Assembly: GCA_946885925.1 (NCBI GenBank)
Contig: CAMPHP010000190.1
Location: 1 to 6,434, forward strand
Origin: an uncultured Litorilinea sp.
GTDB lineage: Bacteria; Chloroflexota; Anaerolineae; Caldilineales; Caldilineaceae
Length of the DNA: 6,434 nt
Direction of reading: 5' to 3'
Under the pieces are notes generated by a model that saw only the letters and a list, made by a program, of their open reading frames with translations, made no database searches and was not told the DNA's origin. Within the stretch, counting starts at the first letter, position 1, and every line of letters starts with the position of its first letter. Position numbers and translations under genes: made by a program. This document shows positions 6,380 to 6,434 of this stretch, in pieces.

Positions 6380-6434
6380 CACGTTTACTTCACACGTTTA
6401 CTTCACACGTTTACTTCACACGTTTACTTCACAC
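6380..6434. repeat. 13-base tandem repeat upstream of argH, at least 4.2 copies, open at the window edge
   Basis: The unit ACGTTTACTTCAC occurs four times without a single difference (6381-6393, 6394-6406, 6407-6419, 6420-6432) and continues to the last base. On the argH strand the unit reads GTGAAGTAAACGT. It lies 30 bases before the argH ATG, just outside the ribosome site at 6357-6362. The unit is not a multiple of three and lies in non-coding DNA. It could be a slippage-prone minisatellite, a repeated regulatory site, or part of a longer array beyond the window. Confidence 0.95.

Noticed and set aside
6380..6434. CRISPR array or plasmid iterons
   Set aside because: The units abut with no spacers, so it is not CRISPR. 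No replication initiator gene or AT-rich origin is seen, and the neighbour is a housekeeping gene.

Overview
The window holds five genes, all on the minus strand, and looks like ordinary bacterial chromosome with one unusual gene. In transcription order (right to left) they are: argH (argininosuccinate lyase), a small XRE-type helix-turn-helix protein resembling a toxin-antitoxin antitoxin, an AT-richer gap of about 520 bases, two oligopeptide/dipeptide-type ABC ATPases (dppD-like and dppF-like, overlapping by 4 bases), a gap of about 450 bases, and a lipoprotein solute-binding protein (SBP) that runs off the left edge. Everything on the plus strand looks like a shadow of these genes.

Organism: base composition is moderate (about half G+C) and genes start with ATG behind good AGGAG-type ribosome sites. 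The SBP has a lipoprotein signal and an Ala/Ser/Thr/Glu/Pro linker. From memory, SBPs with this domain order occur in Chloroflexota, and the argH and helix-turn-helix proteins would fit there. The phylum is an inference, not something proved by the sequence.

The most notable element is the SBP at 1..1513. It carries the hallmarks of solute-binding family 5 (OppA/DppA type) in the wrong order. The block that is normally C-terminal (LSDLRVRQAI, LLDEAGW, LPLFQR) follows the signal peptide and linker directly. The block that is normally N-terminal (GGDTLVMGFSQEP, then WSDGTP) comes after it. This is what a circular permutation would look like. A truncated tandem duplication remains possible until the 3' end is read.

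The two ATPases would energise import of the ligand captured by such a binding protein. No permease gene lies in the window, so permeases are expected further left, downstream of the SBP, or elsewhere. The gaps carry operator-like dyads, a probable terminator hairpin (1740..1775), a 15-base tandem repeat upstream of the SBP and a 13-base tandem repeat just upstream of argH that runs to the right edge.
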